Shown here: positions 1 through 10,658 of the stretch, piece by piece
How the letters are laid out: every line of letters starts with the position of its first letter
Position numbering within the stretch: position 1 is the first letter of the stretch
Assembly (NCBI GenBank): GCA_029204225.1
Contig: CM055100.1
Span: 13,281,017 to 13,345,016 of the forward strand
Reading direction: 5' to 3'
Source of the DNA: Diphasiastrum complanatum
Lineage: Eukaryota; Streptophyta; Lycopodiopsida; Lycopodiales; Lycopodiaceae
DNA length: 64,000 nt
Translations under genes and position numbers: made by a program
Notes under the pieces: model-generated
The model's input: the letters and a program-made list of their open reading frames with translations, nothing else
Databases searched by the model: none
Told to the model about the DNA's origin: nothing

Positions 1-132
1 TTCTCTCTTTAGTCAACTCTCTTCTCTTCCCTCTCACACAATAGAACGTGGATTTTTAAACTCAAAGACCAAAAATGACGTGAGGAACCATCAGGTTCCC
101 GCGCCAAATTTCTTTTTTTTTGGTTAAAAAAA

Positions 133-235
133 ATTTGCATGGATTATCCACATGTGATAGCGCGTAAAAAACTTTCCACGCGCTATCCACAGGTTCTACT
201 CTCTGGATTTTCTGTGGATAGCACGTGGATTATCT
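133..235. repeat. GTGGAT/ATCCAC palindromic block, unit 1
   Basis: A cluster of GTGGAT and ATCCAC hexamers in both orientations, with runs such as GGATTATCCACATGTG. In the equivalent block of unit 2, GTGGATAGCGCG (18,770-18,781) and CGCGCTATCCAC (18,796-18,807) form a perfect 12-bp inverted repeat around a 14-nt loop. Unit 1 has lost one G of the first arm (around 157), weakening the hairpin. Confidence 0.7.
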
Positions 236-250
236 TGCTCAAGAAAAACA

Positions 251-902
251 AATATCCAACATGCCCTCAGATATTCATGTAAGCACCCGATAGCAATTGA
301 TCATGTTCTTGCAACTTTTTCATGAGTTCTAGAGTCTTATTTGCTATTAAAATCCAGTTAATTCACATTTATATCATTTACGTGTGTTGCTCTTCTACTA
401 TCAACGTCAAACACGCTAAAATGAAAATGGCTCCAGCATGAAATATACTCACATGAGCTGCTACATGATTCAATGTAAATGTTCTACAATTGGTACCTAG
501 AAATCAAAATTGTACAAATTTCAAATAGAACTTTGGTATTTGGATCAGGTATTTAGACATGGGATTTTTGGTTCAAATCTCCAAGTGGATGCATACTAAC
601 ATTTCACTAAACCACTAAGCGTACCAAACAAGGCCAAATCTCAATGGTAATCTTGGATACAAAATAGATCTTGCTCAAGATTAGTTTTACAATAACTAGC
701 TCTACTCGTCTTGTGCTTTGATCCCGGAAGTTCATCTTGGAACATTGCATGTGGTATTGTATTAACTGTAAAATGAGATGTGCTCAACACAAGTCGCAAT
801 ATAAAAAAAATTGTGTAAAGGTATTGTATTGAATGTGTTTATAAGGTATTGTATTGAAGTTGTTTATAAGGTATTGTATTTAATTTGTTTTTTTGTATGT
901 CA
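251..902 (+). repeat. D block, copy D2 (unit 1)
   Basis: About 650 bp that recurs near the end of each unit as D1 (17,068-17,718), at roughly 90% identity by eye. It ends in a run of about 25-bp minisatellite copies with core TTATAAGGTATTGTATTGAA (about 815-893) followed by TTTTTTTGTATGTCA. Exactly at that point D2 continues into the Copia remnant, while D1 continues into a different, coding-like sequence. No gene is visible inside the block. Confidence 0.8.
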
Positions 903-1603
903 TATTCTCTACTATAGATCTGTTCTAAATCATGCTACTAATCTTCTAATCTATGTGGATGACATCATTTTGAGTGGTGGCAACAAGCAAGACAATAATG
1001 GCATCAAGTTTGCACTCAAAAAGGAGTTTGAGGTGCATGGTCTTTTACATTATATCTTGGTAATAGAGATGTTTAGAACTTCTCAGTTTACATTCATATG
1101 TCAAGAGAAGTATGCTAATGCTATTCTAAAATATTTCATATGGTAGATGTTAAATCTTGTGATACACCAATGGAGTCAAGCGTAAAGCTAACTATAAGAG
1201 GTAATGAAAGATCCTTTGAGGACATTACTCTATATAGGAGGCTAGTTGGTTCACTCATATATCTAACCATCACAGTACCTGATCTTAGCTATTGTGTTGG
1301 TAGATTAAACCAATATATGCAAAATCCTAGTGTGGAGCATTGGAAGGTAGGCAAGAGGGTATTGAGATACATCTTGGAACAGGAGATTTTGGCATTGTTT
1401 ATGGAAGATGATCACCTGACTTGTCTGGATTTTCAGATTCGGACTTTGTTGGAGATCAAATGGATAGAAAATCCATAAGTGCACGTGCTATTTTTATAGG
1501 TGATGGAGCTATCTCTTGGATGTCAAAGAAACAAGCTACTATCTCATCGTCATCTAGTGTGGCCGAGTATAAAGCTCTTACATCTTGCACAAAGGAGATG
1601 TGA
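903..1603 (+). pseudogene. Ty1/Copia RT-RNase H remnant, unit 1
   Basis: This is the tail of a Copia pol gene. It has the RT active-site motif YVDDIILSGG (about 948-977), then the conserved stretch including CDTPMESSVKLT, then the RNase H start FSDSDFVGDQMDR, and stops at a position matching ALTTCTKE of the intact element near 15,403-15,425. It corresponds to bases 14,724-15,425 of that element but is clearly diverged, so it belongs to an older related family. It cannot be translated through: there is a 1-nt loss near 1,130, a private 1-nt loss near 1,376, and TGA in the GRGSS-equivalent position. The rest of the element (gag, protease, integrase, LTRs) is absent. Confidence 0.9.
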
Positions 1604-1852
1604 TATCACAAATATATATTGTTCAAAAGATGAAGTAAAATCAATTTGAATCGAGATAGTATCCATTATTTGTTGCAAATGACTAAGGGAATCCGCCACA
1701 GCATTCTTAAGACCAGAAAGATAGTCAATGTCAGCATGGGAAACAAATGCGAAATATTCACACCAACAAGCTATTCCATGAATATATACTTGGTAAAATC
1801 TTTAATAACATCATGATGTAGTTGTGGACAATAGTAAGTAGATGACAAAGTG
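1105..1852 (+). repeat. Plus arm of composite inverted repeat, unit 1
   Basis: About 750 bp comprising the end of the Copia remnant (+) and the Gypsy RNase H remnant (-). In units 2, 3 and 4 an inverted copy, roughly 93% identical, lies about 3.4 kb downstream (23,860-24,597 in unit 2). In unit 1 the partner arm is gone, inside the 7.9-kb deletion. Confidence 0.85.
1650..1775 (-). pseudogene. Ty3/Gypsy RNase H remnant, unit 1
   Basis: The minus strand reads HADIDYLSGLKNAVADSLSH, the usual end of the Gypsy RNase H domain (consensus around YxxGxxNxxADxLSR). It is adjacent and opposite to the Copia remnant, so two unrelated retrotransposon fragments are fused. No other Gypsy pol domain flanks it here. 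Confidence 0.7.
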
Positions 1853-1895
1853 CTTTATTCACCAAGAGTCCAACAAGCAAGAATGGGCCCGAGGC

Positions 1896-2279
1896 TTAGA
1901 AAACTATGAATTGGAGGTCATTGTTGTTGTTGTCTATGAAGAAGCCACCCACTTGACCATTGGATTGGCAGCTCGAAACCACATTACTGAGGTCAGCCCC
2001 AGCCACATCACAAGGCACACATTGGTTACAAGCGCCACATATTCCAACTTGACAGGACCCAGATGTATGCATGGTTATGCACAATGAGCCACCACAATTG
2101 TTTTGACAGCATTGTGTGCCCGATCCCAAACTTGTGATAAACGCTGCAGCATTAACACAATCATACACGCTAGGACTAGCTCCGGAGGTCTGACAGGTGG
2201 TTTGTGCGTGTGCCACATAATGCTGCCCCATCCCCATGAGCATCACAAGCCCGCACAGAAGAGTTTCCGCGGTCCTCAT
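1896..2279 (-). CDS. Small secreted cysteine-rich protein, unit 1 copy
   Basis: Intronless frame of 127 codons from the ATG at 2,279 (an earlier in-frame GTG is not a likely plant start). Residues 1-25 look like a signal peptide: short polar start, a Leu/Val/Met core around TLLCGLVMLMGMG, then AHA, with likely cleavage before Gln26. The mature part, about 102 residues, has 12 cysteines (29, 41, 57, 58, 62, 67, 76, 81, 84, 87, 90, 104), an even number that would allow six disulfides, plus a CC pair and a CxxCxxCxxC run. This predicts a disulfide-stabilised apoplastic or extracellular protein. I do not recognise the family. KP4-like or Hce2-like small secreted proteins are a remote possibility that needs a profile search. 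Codons are GC-richer than the surroundings. This copy has Ile at residue 68 where units 2 and 3 have Thr. Confidence 0.6.
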   Translation of the reverse strand: MRTAETLLCGLVMLMGMGQHYVAHAQTTCQTSGASPSVYDCVNAAAFITSLGSGTQCCQNNCGGSLCITMHTSGSCQVGICGACNQCVPCDVAGADLSNVVSSCQSNGQVGGFFIDNNNNDLQFIVF

Positions 2280-2329
2280 GTTCACCGGCACTGAAGCACA
2301 GAAATGATCGCTCGTTACTGGCCCGCAAA

Positions 2330-2611
2330 TTAGGCACTAGTGGATGATGCAGATCCAAACAAGAGTAGAAACTTGAAAATGGTACTGTGTGGAGAGGCCA
2401 TACTGATACGACCAGCTTTATAGCCATTGTGAAACATGGATTTGAGCAGTTCACGTGATGAATGAGTCAGGATTGTCGCTAAAGCTGTAGACCGATTAAT
2501 CATCAAACGCGTCGCGCTGCCTTCGATCGAGACTACCAAGAATTTAGATGTGCTACGTCGCAACTCAGGACTCGGTCCATCAAAGTCCTCAAACTTCTGT
2601 GAACCCGACAT
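2330..2611 (-). CDS. Hypothetical 93-residue ORF, unit 1
   Basis: ATG-initiated frame upstream of, and in the same direction as, the cysteine-rich gene. It starts MSGSQKFEDFDGPSPEL and ends in a Leu/Phe/Ser-rich tail (FKFLLLFGSASS). No domain recognised. It may be an independent small gene, part of the 5' leader of the neighbouring gene, or chance in a GC-richer stretch. Copies at 20,944 and 40,075 keep it open, but all copies are too recent for that to be informative. Confidence 0.25.
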   Translation of the reverse strand: MSGSQKFEDFDGPSPELRRSTSKFLVVSIEGSATRLMINRSTALATILTHSSRELLKSMFHNGYKAGRISMASPHSTIFKFLLLFGSASSTSA

Positions 2612-3602
2612 GACTTTATGAAAAGAGGCGTGTTGAACTAGATTTTGATGGAGTCTGAAGTCCTGGAATCCGAGCAGTGCTCATTTTAGATTTCTTAGAA
2701 TAATAAGCTAAATTCAGTTAATTTGAGAGTATTCTTCCTCTTCATAAAATTTTTTACGTGATCGCCTCTTGAAAGCTGAATATAAATTATTGTATAATTG
2801 AAAATTCTAATATAGAAAAATATGAAACATTTGAATCAAATATGTGAAAGAAACATGCAACTCATGTCATAGATTTGACTATATCAAGCAAACCTTTGGA
2901 CGTTTCAAACCCTAAACAAACTGATCTACATTTGTACAGTTCTTGAACAAGGAGAAACTCTTCTTACTTAGAAATTAGGGTTAGGGTATTAAGGTTTAGG
3001 GTTTAGGGTCTGTCTAAACAATTTTAGGCATGGAAACTGTAGTTCACACATTATGTGTGTGGTTAGGGTATAAATCTTTGACATTGTTTCTATCTAGTTC
3101 GCAGTATCCAGCCCAACATTAGCCTGAGTTTAGTGAGTGTTAGTACTAATTTTTAGTTTCTATTGTAGTTCCCCATGATGAGTGGAAAATTATAGATGAG
3201 TCATTGCATTTCAGCCTTAAATTGTTCTACTGAATGCATAACTCTTATATTCGACGCTTGTTCAAGGAATATATGGAATGCTGGGAGCATGGCTTGAAAC
3301 AATGGGCCGCTTTCCAAGATAAGATAATCAGAACATTTCTTTTCAAAGTAAAAAATCCCATGCAATCTTTACCTAAATGAAGGTTTGGATCGAACCAACT
3401 TGGACAAGGGTTCTCAACCTTGGCTAGATTTGGAGGATAAATCATGCCTGTCAAATTTTGCTCTGCCACTGTTGGTGTAGCACAATGGCAGGGTTCCTTC
3501 GAACTGGGAGTTGGGGAGATAAAGTCCTACACCAAAATAGCTTCCTAAATGGAACATAGTATTCACAATAGACAAACCCACTTGTGCACCAGAAACCACA
3601 AA
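2612..3602. other. Spacer with telomere-like motifs, unit 1
   Basis: No gene recognised. Contains AAACCCTAAA (2,908-2,917) and a short TTAGGG/TTTAGGG run (2,974-3,009), matching the telo-box or plant telomere repeat but too short to be an old telomere. A minus-strand open stretch at about 3,370-3,480 (PPNLAKVENPCPSWF) ends at a GTAAAG donor-like site and could be an exon fragment; evidence is weak. Confidence 0.5.
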
Positions 3603-3825
3603 CTCCACAAAGCTCCAATCTAATTACCCAAACACTAAGTAAATCAAAACACGAAGCATGCAAATTAAGTAGACCAAAGTACATAATAGAAGAGCAAAGA
3701 TAGCTCTCACCCTTCACCAGTTGTTTACGCCAATATGACAATCAACAACCAGCACCCTCGTTAAAGTAGTCGTATTTTAACATGAATCCCTAACTAACCA
3801 TAATCGACGAACTACAAAACAACGC
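3603..3825 (-). repeat. Left arm of 223-bp inverted repeat, unit 1
   Basis: Near-perfect reverse complement of 9,264-9,486 in the same unit. The match runs from CTCCACAAAG at one end to AACAACGC at the other. In units 2 and 3 the two arms are about 13-14 kb apart; here 5.4 kb, because of the 7.9-kb deletion. Confidence 0.85.
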
Positions 3826-4200
3826 ACCCTACAACTTTTGAAAATGGCCTGACCTCATATTACAATGAAACAAATATTTTCACGATTTAAGGATACACAG
3901 AGGCCTACATAAATCATTCTGGCCTAACACATATCTCGAGACAAAATAAAGCCACTTCCACTGAGCTTATTATCTGCCTCTGCTCAACTATTTCTTGCGG
4001 TGTACTATCTTATTGTCTTGATTGTTGTCATCTGCATTTGGATTTGGTATTGGAAAGAGGAAATATTCGAAGTATAAACTATTGTCGAAGTACAGATAGA
4101 ATGTGCCAACCCTTGCTCATTCCAATATCTTTTAATGATTAATTAAGTGTGGTTTTGGAATTTTGAAAATTATGATTGATGAATCATAGGATTCTAAATA
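3826..4200. other. Non-genic stretch ending at deletion junction, unit 1
   Basis: No gene seen. Ends at the junction CTAAATA|TATGGC, where unit 1 jumps from sequence equivalent to 22,815 to sequence equivalent to 30,703. Only one base is shared at the breakpoint. Confidence 0.6.
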
Positions 4201-4307
4201 TATGGCTTGTCAAGGGCTGGGCAGACAACTTCATAGCTGGGGGAACAACTTCGGGCCTATCTAAAGTGATATTACAGCCTTTTGACACAACCAAGACTCT
4301 GTTACAG
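4201..4307 (+). pseudogene. Truncated mitochondrial-carrier-like exon, unit 1
   Basis: 3' part of the exon described at 30,645-30,809, beginning at the deletion junction and keeping the GTGATT donor. The first 19 codons of the longer copy are missing. Confidence 0.4.
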
Positions 4308-4861
4308 GTGATTTTTTGTTCACTATTATAGTCTTTTGCTTTCACTGTTACGGCTCTATTGCCAAGAGCAATTGAAGTTGAAAGAATTTTGTACTTATTA
4401 CGTATGCAATGGAAGCATGCACTTCATTTTTGAAAATATCATTGTGATTTATTGTAGACGTTGGTTGTATTATAGTTATCCATAAAACTTCCACATTGGC
4501 CAATGATGGAATTGATAATTAGGATATGGCATGGCCGGTGTTTTACAGCAGTGAGCTTGCAAGCCACCTTAACTTTTGTCTTGACTCTGAAGTCAGCCGG
4601 AAGGTTTAATAATGTCTAGAGGATTTTTCAAACTATGAAACTTGTTCTGTGAGTTGACTTAGACACTCAAACTATTGATGTCATCAGCTCATGGCAAAAG
4701 TTTTGATTTTCTTCAACATTATTGAAATGAAATCTTAGAAAGAAAACTAGCCTGCCCATGTTATGTAAGGAAGTCCTAACGAATGATTTTCGTTGTCATT
4801 CTTACTATCTGCTTTCAACTTTCTTATCTGATGTTATTGCACATGAGATGGAAACCAAGCT
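4308..4861. other. Intron-like AT-rich sequence, unit 1
   Basis: Follows the donor of the carrier-like exon. No recognisable gene, repeat or RNA signal. Confidence 0.4.
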
Positions 4862-5146
4862 ATGATCCATGAGGGCGAGATAGGAGAGCACGAGTACTTA
4901 TATGATAGCAAAATACAAACTCTACACAATTGTTCTCAAATTGCCTACGCTTATCCTGCTTGCTCCTCCATGTGCCCTGGAAATGCACTCTATTGGCTCA
5001 ATTGCGTTGAAAAAGGGACGAGGGACGTTAGTAAAGCTGTCGGTAGCTCTTTCAAGCGAGGAAGTTCTAGCAACGGCATTGCCATGTGTTCTCATGATGT
5101 TCACGATGAGCGATTTTCTATTGAACTAAGCCTGACTTCCATCTAG
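4862..5146 (+). CDS. Hypothetical 94-residue ORF, unit 1
   Basis: ATG frame starting MIHEGEIGEHEYLYD with seven cysteines, no signal peptide and no family recognised. The +1 frame over the same bases is also open for 75 codons and more hydrophobic (LKLPTLILLAPPCALEM, LATALPCVLMMFTMSDFLL), so the true frame, if any, could be an exon of a membrane protein. The 15-bp loss in unit 3 is in frame for both. Confidence 0.2.
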   Translation: MIHEGEIGEHEYLYDSKIQTLHNCSQIAYAYPACSSMCPGNALYWLNCVEKGTRDVSKAVGSSFKRGSSSNGIAMCSHDVHDERFSIELSLTSI

Positions 5147-5233
5147 GGACACCCAGGGCCCTAAATGTGGCGTTATTAGCCATAATCATGTACGGTTTCA
5201 AAACCATTTCCATCGTATGCAACAAGCATAAGC

Positions 5234-5524
5234 TCAGCATCGCATCTGCAAAGATTCAACACTCCTCTTTCTCCGACATTTATCAAGAGCATAATGGTCA
5301 CCATGCTTAGAAGAGCAATCACCATCGCTTTCCATCATGAACAAAGAACAAAACGTCATTAGAACTACTAACACGACTACAAGGACAAGATCATGTGCTG
5401 CTTCTTTTGGAGAGGTTTGAAGCTTGAAAGTGTAACGAGTGGAAAGATCCGAGTCTAATAGCAGGTTGGAAGATGTTCTTGATTTGATCCATTCTTGCTT
5501 TTCTTTTGGATAGTTTGGAAGCAT
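5234..5524 (-). CDS. Hypothetical single-pass membrane protein (96 aa), unit 1
   Basis: ATG frame beginning MLPNYPKEKQEWIKSRTSS. A hydrophobic segment at about residues 46-65 (DLVLVVVLVVLMTFCSLFMM) would make one transmembrane helix, followed by a Cys- and basic-rich tail (DKCRRKRSVESLQMRC). No signal peptide at the N terminus; a type II or tail-anchor-like topology would be possible. Family not recognised. Copies at 31,736 and 51,622 differ by single residues (K9N; S25L and R86Q). Confidence 0.35.
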   Translation of the reverse strand: MLPNYPKEKQEWIKSRTSSNLLLDSDLSTRYTFKLQTSPKEAAHDLVLVVVLVVLMTFCSLFMMESDGDCSSKHGDHYALDKCRRKRSVESLQMRC

Positions 5525-6007
5525 GATGGTTGGGATTATGGCATTGTAATGATCCGGCCAGATTGGAAGATGTTTTTGGTGAAGTCATGTGATGCAGCTC
5601 ATTATAAATCGGAATTTGATATATAGATCAGTGAGATTACTTGGTATTGTTGTGAATTTTGTTCTAGATGGCTTTCATGATCTATTTGACTCGTTATGAT
5701 TGCATTCTTGTCGATGTTTTGGATAGGTTTTTCAGCTTTGAGATTTTGTGTAGATTAGTAAGTATGTACGTGATGCTTTAGGATTTAAAATTCAATTATA
5801 GGTGCAAGAACGCTAGAAAGATTCAGACGCAAGTTTACAAAGTAGGCGAGGGTGCTGATTAGGTGCAGGAGCGCTCGGCTAATCCAAAATCTTACAATCT
5901 TACAACTGGTGATATTTGATCCTTAAAAATACTACATTTGCCAAAACTTGATGATTTCTTGGCCTCGTTGCAACTAAGAAATTGATGTTCAATCTAACTA
6001 TCTGATG
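5525..6007. other. No feature seen
   Basis: AT-rich sequence with no convincing reading frame, repeat or motif. Unit 1 copy of 32,027-32,509. Confidence 0.5.
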
Positions 6008-6256
6008 ATGGATTACTGGGTAAGCAGGATTATATCAATTCTATCAAACCGAGCGTCCCTGAACATGACCAATCTAAGCACACTGGTAAAAAAGTCCATG
6101 ATGGACAAGATGAAGGACAAGGCCAATGGGCTAAAGTCGTAGATTAAAAGTTTGTACACTACCAAAAAGAGTGGTGATATAGGGAGTGGTGACGAGGAAG
6201 ATGAAGACGACTCCACCTCCTCGCCCGAGCGCAACAGTGAACCATACGGGTCATGA
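6008..6256 (+). pseudogene. Coding-like frame with one internal TAG, unit 1
   Basis: Read from the ATG at 6,008, the frame gives 44 codons rich in Met, Lys, Ser and Leu (MDYWVSRIISILSNRASLNM), a TAG at 6,140-6,142, then 37 more codons ending in an acidic and serine-rich tail (GSGDEEDEDDSTSSPE) and TGA. Composition on both sides of the TAG is protein-like, which suggests the 3' end of an old gene interrupted by one nonsense codon. Family not recognised. Confidence 0.3.
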
Positions 6257-6709
6257 CAGTAAATGTTGCATGATATAAAAAAATTGTCACTAAGTCGCAA
6301 AAGATTTGACGTTGAGTATTGATCGATGTTAACAAATGAAACCTATACTGGAAGCTATCTATTCTTAGATATTCAAGCTTAATTTGAAGAGGCATAGTCA
6401 TCAACATGATTTATACTATACTTTTATACATAATTAGTGTTTGGGCTTATAGTATACAGGTGGCAGGTTTTAATTGGATCTAACTACAAATGTTTAAACT
6501 CATTTTAGTTTTGGCCTTTCAATTGAAAGGCCAAAACTTCAACTATGTCCGTTAGCAAGCTTGAGCAGGCCTACTACCTAGTAGCATTCAGCCTTCAATG
6601 CACCTCGTCACAGGGCAGCTCGGTGCATGAAGGGTACATGCTACAGCCGATAGTGGGCCGCTCACACCCGCCGCTACCCAGTCTGTAATGTATTTTTTGA
6701 GTATACAGA
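6257..6709. other. No feature seen
   Basis: No gene recognised. Contains a short perfect inverted repeat around 6,513-6,537 (TTTTGGCCTTTCAATTGAAAGGCCAAAA) that could form a small hairpin. Confidence 0.5.
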
Positions 6710-6752
6710 AGGGGGGGGGGAGGGGTAGGGGCAAGGGCAGGGGCAGGGGCAG
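6710..6752 (+). other. G-quadruplex-prone G tract, unit 1
   Basis: A run of ten or more G followed by at least six further runs of three or four G separated by one to three bases. This satisfies the usual G3+N1-7 rule many times over on the plus strand. It lies about 50 bp upstream of the degraded LTR at 6,801. Confidence 0.6.
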
Positions 6753-6800
6753 AAGATTATGTGAAAATATGTGTCCTGAGGTTTCTGAAGGAACCGAAGG

Positions 6801-7302
6801 TGTCATGCCCATGACTGGTCTCGGGTAGCGTGTCCACGCTAGGGATCGGTAGACCAACAACCCGTAAGTTAATTGTGACTATAAGGGAATTGGGGCCCTT
6901 ATGTGTACATGGTCATAATTAATGGTTGTAGGCCTAAACACATGGTGGTGGAGTTGGTATGGATCTATCAGTGAGTCATTAGACATGGCCCAGATAGGCT
7001 GCAGAGGTGTCTAGTGAGGTGTCACAGTGCACTACTAGTGATACATGGGCCATGGAGGATGGTATAAGTATACCTGCTGGGCTCTTAATAGTGTATGCTT
7101 GATTTTGTGACTAGTAGCTACATGCTGTTGGTGTGACTCCTCTTTCCATGACTCTGATTGATCCATAGCCTGGGGGCTAGATCCGTACGATCTAGGTTTG
7201 GTTGCGTTGGTTTAATCTCCACCAGTTCCCATGTGTTGTTGTTTTGTATGGTATGCTTAGGCTATAATTTTGTGTTGTGGACTTTATATTGGTATCAGTG
7301 CC
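6801..7302 (+). mobile_element. Degraded LTR plus primer-binding site, unit 1
   Basis: Starts TGTCATGCCC, typical of plant Ty3/Gypsy LTRs. It is followed at 7,290 by TGGTATCAGTGCC, one mismatch from the initiator-Met tRNA primer site TGGTATCAGAGCC. About 489 bp between these points would be the LTR, although its last bases (TTTATAT) are not the canonical CA. No gag or pol follows, and no second LTR was found, so this is at best a 5' end remnant. Copies: 33,304 and 53,189. Confidence 0.45.
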
Positions 7303-9263
<1,961 letters not shown>

Positions 9264-9486
9264 GCGTTGTTTTGTAGTTCGTTGATTATGGTTAGTTAAG
9301 GATTCATGTTTAAATACGACTACTTTAACGAGGGTGCTGGTTGTTGATTGTCGTATTGGCATAAACAACTGGTGAAGGGTGAGAGCTATCTTTGCTTTTC
9401 TATTATGTACTTTGGTCTACTTAATTTGCATGCTTCGTGTTTTGATTTACTTAGTGTTTGGGAAATTAGATTGGAGCTTTGTGGAG
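9264..9486 (+). repeat. Right arm of 223-bp inverted repeat, unit 1
   Basis: Inverse of 3,603-3,825. The two arms have the same length and differ at only a few positions, so this pair is much younger than the composite Copia/Gypsy inverted repeat. Confidence 0.85.
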
Positions 9487-9549
9487 CATGAGTTGGAAAG
9501 ACAAATATATAATGCTGATAAAAAAATAGTTTGGAACTTACAGTTCACT

Positions 9550-9991
9550 CTCTATGTAAAATAATACGATCTATGATGCAATGCAATGTAGAACAAAAAT
9601 GTATGTCACTTTGAGTTTATCTCTTAAGTTAATGCTTCTCCAATGCTCCGATGCAATTTATGGTCTATGTAAAATAGAAATACAATCTATGATGTCTCTT
9701 ATCTTTGACGCAACTCTCATCTCTTCCTTCTCACAAAATAGAACACGGAATTTTGACACTCAAAAACCAAAAACGACGTGATGAACCATCAGGTTGCCGA
9801 ATTTCTTTCTTTTTTTGCTAAAAGAAATTCGCATGGATTTTCCATATGTGGATAGCACGTCGAAAACTTTTCAAGCGCTATCCACGGGTTCCACTATCTG
9901 GATTTTCCGAGGATAGCGCATGGATTATCCACACGTGGATAGTTATCTGCGCAAAATCCAATACTTTTTTATTTAGGAAATTAGTATGGCG
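9550..9991. repeat. GTGGAT/ATCCAC block P1, 5' part, unit 1
   Basis: Resembles the end of the unit and the start of the next (18,300-18,860) at lower identity: ATGCAATG-rich sequence, then CTCTTCCTTCTCACA, then a dense run of GTGGAT and ATCCAC hexamers (about 9,835-9,950). The Copia element has inserted into it at 9,991. The block resumes at 16,412. Confidence 0.7.
9987..9991 (+). repeat. Left target-site duplication TGGCG
   Basis: Five bases, repeated at 16,412-16,416 after the 3' LTR. The empty site is seen intact in unit 2 around 36,482 (AGTATGGCGTATAATCC). Confidence 0.97.
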
Positions 9992-10068
9992 TGTGAAAAT
10001 TGTCAACATTTTCTAGCTAGTTTGAGGCCTAAATTGGCTAAAATTGTAAATAGTTTTGGTTCTGGAGT

Positions 10069-10082
10069 TTCACACGTGTGAA
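10069..10082. promoter_or_regulatory. Palindromic G-box in 5' LTR
   Basis: TTCACACGTGTGAA is a perfect 14-bp palindrome centred on CACGTG, the plant G-box bound by bZIP and bHLH factors. It lies about 200 bp upstream of the TATA-like box. Identical at 15,834-15,847 in the 3' LTR. Function is inferred. Confidence 0.5.
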
Positions 10083-10270
10083 CCAGGCCACAATGTTTTT
10101 ATTTACTGTATTTTTTCAGTATGATGAAGTGTCAAACTTCATACCCTTCAAAATGAGACCATTTTGATGTATTTTGGTCATATAAGCCATTTTTAGCTAT
10201 TTTTCCTATATAGGGAATATCTAGGGTCAAGTACCTTCTAGAGAGAGGAGAGAGAGTCATCTTCCTCATC

Positions 10271-10279
10271 CATAAATAG
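10271..10279 (+). promoter_or_regulatory. TATA-like box in 5' LTR
   Basis: CATAAATAG in a position compatible with the U3/R boundary of a 655-bp LTR. Repeated at 16,036-16,044. No transcription start can be read from sequence alone. Confidence 0.4.
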
Positions 10280-10646
10280 TAGGGAAGTCGTGGAGAACAG
10301 GTTGGAGAAACCTTTTGTATGCTTCATTGAGATCAATAGATCATTGTCATTGTTTCTTCCTCCATTGAGAGCATTGTTGTGTGTATTGTCTTCAAGCTAT
10401 TGTGTATGATCTTAGGTGCTTTCCAAAAGTGGTAGGCTGATGTATTATGGACTGTATAATGCTATTTTGGGCCGCACTTGATGTTTATGGAAGTTTCCAT
10501 TTGTGATAAATGCTTTTTGATCAAGTTCTTTGCATTCTAGGTAGCATAGAATGTGTTGCCAATTCCTAGCTTATGTAGTTTGGAGTGCAAGCATTCAAGC
10601 CAATGATCTTGGAGTTTAGATCCACTTAGGATCTGTATTTTTCACA

Positions 10647-10658
10647 TGGTATCAGAGC
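10647..10658 (+). other. Primer-binding site (initiator Met tRNA)
   Basis: TGGTATCAGAGC immediately follows the 5' LTR. It is the standard plant LTR-retrotransposon site complementary to the 3' end of tRNA-iMet and primes minus-strand DNA synthesis. Confidence 0.95.

Larger units (their letters stand above)
9992..10646 (+). repeat. 5' LTR of Copia element (655 bp)
   Basis: Starts TGTGAAAATT and ends TATTTTTCACA, giving an 8-bp terminal inverted repeat with TG..CA ends. Contains the palindrome at 10,069 and a TATA-like CATAAATAG at 10,271-10,279, which probably starts the genomic transcript. Confidence 0.97.

Noticed and set aside
13-120. CRISPR-like or satellite array from the recurring short motifs at unit starts
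   Set aside because: Motifs are irregularly spaced, palindromic and few; no regular repeat-spacer structure.
811-1146. A possible RT protein beginning at 811
   Set aside because: Its start is TTG and its first 30 codons cover the AT-rich minisatellite; only the YVDD-containing part is Copia, and that is a remnant.
2974-3009. Ancient telomere or chromosome-fusion site from TTAGGG/TTTAGGG repeats
   Set aside because: Only a few degenerate repeats in about 35 bp; short telo-box runs are common in plants.
7021-7040. CACTACTAGTG as a CACTA transposon terminus
   Set aside because: Isolated within the LTR-like sequence, with no matching inverted end or 3-bp target duplication.
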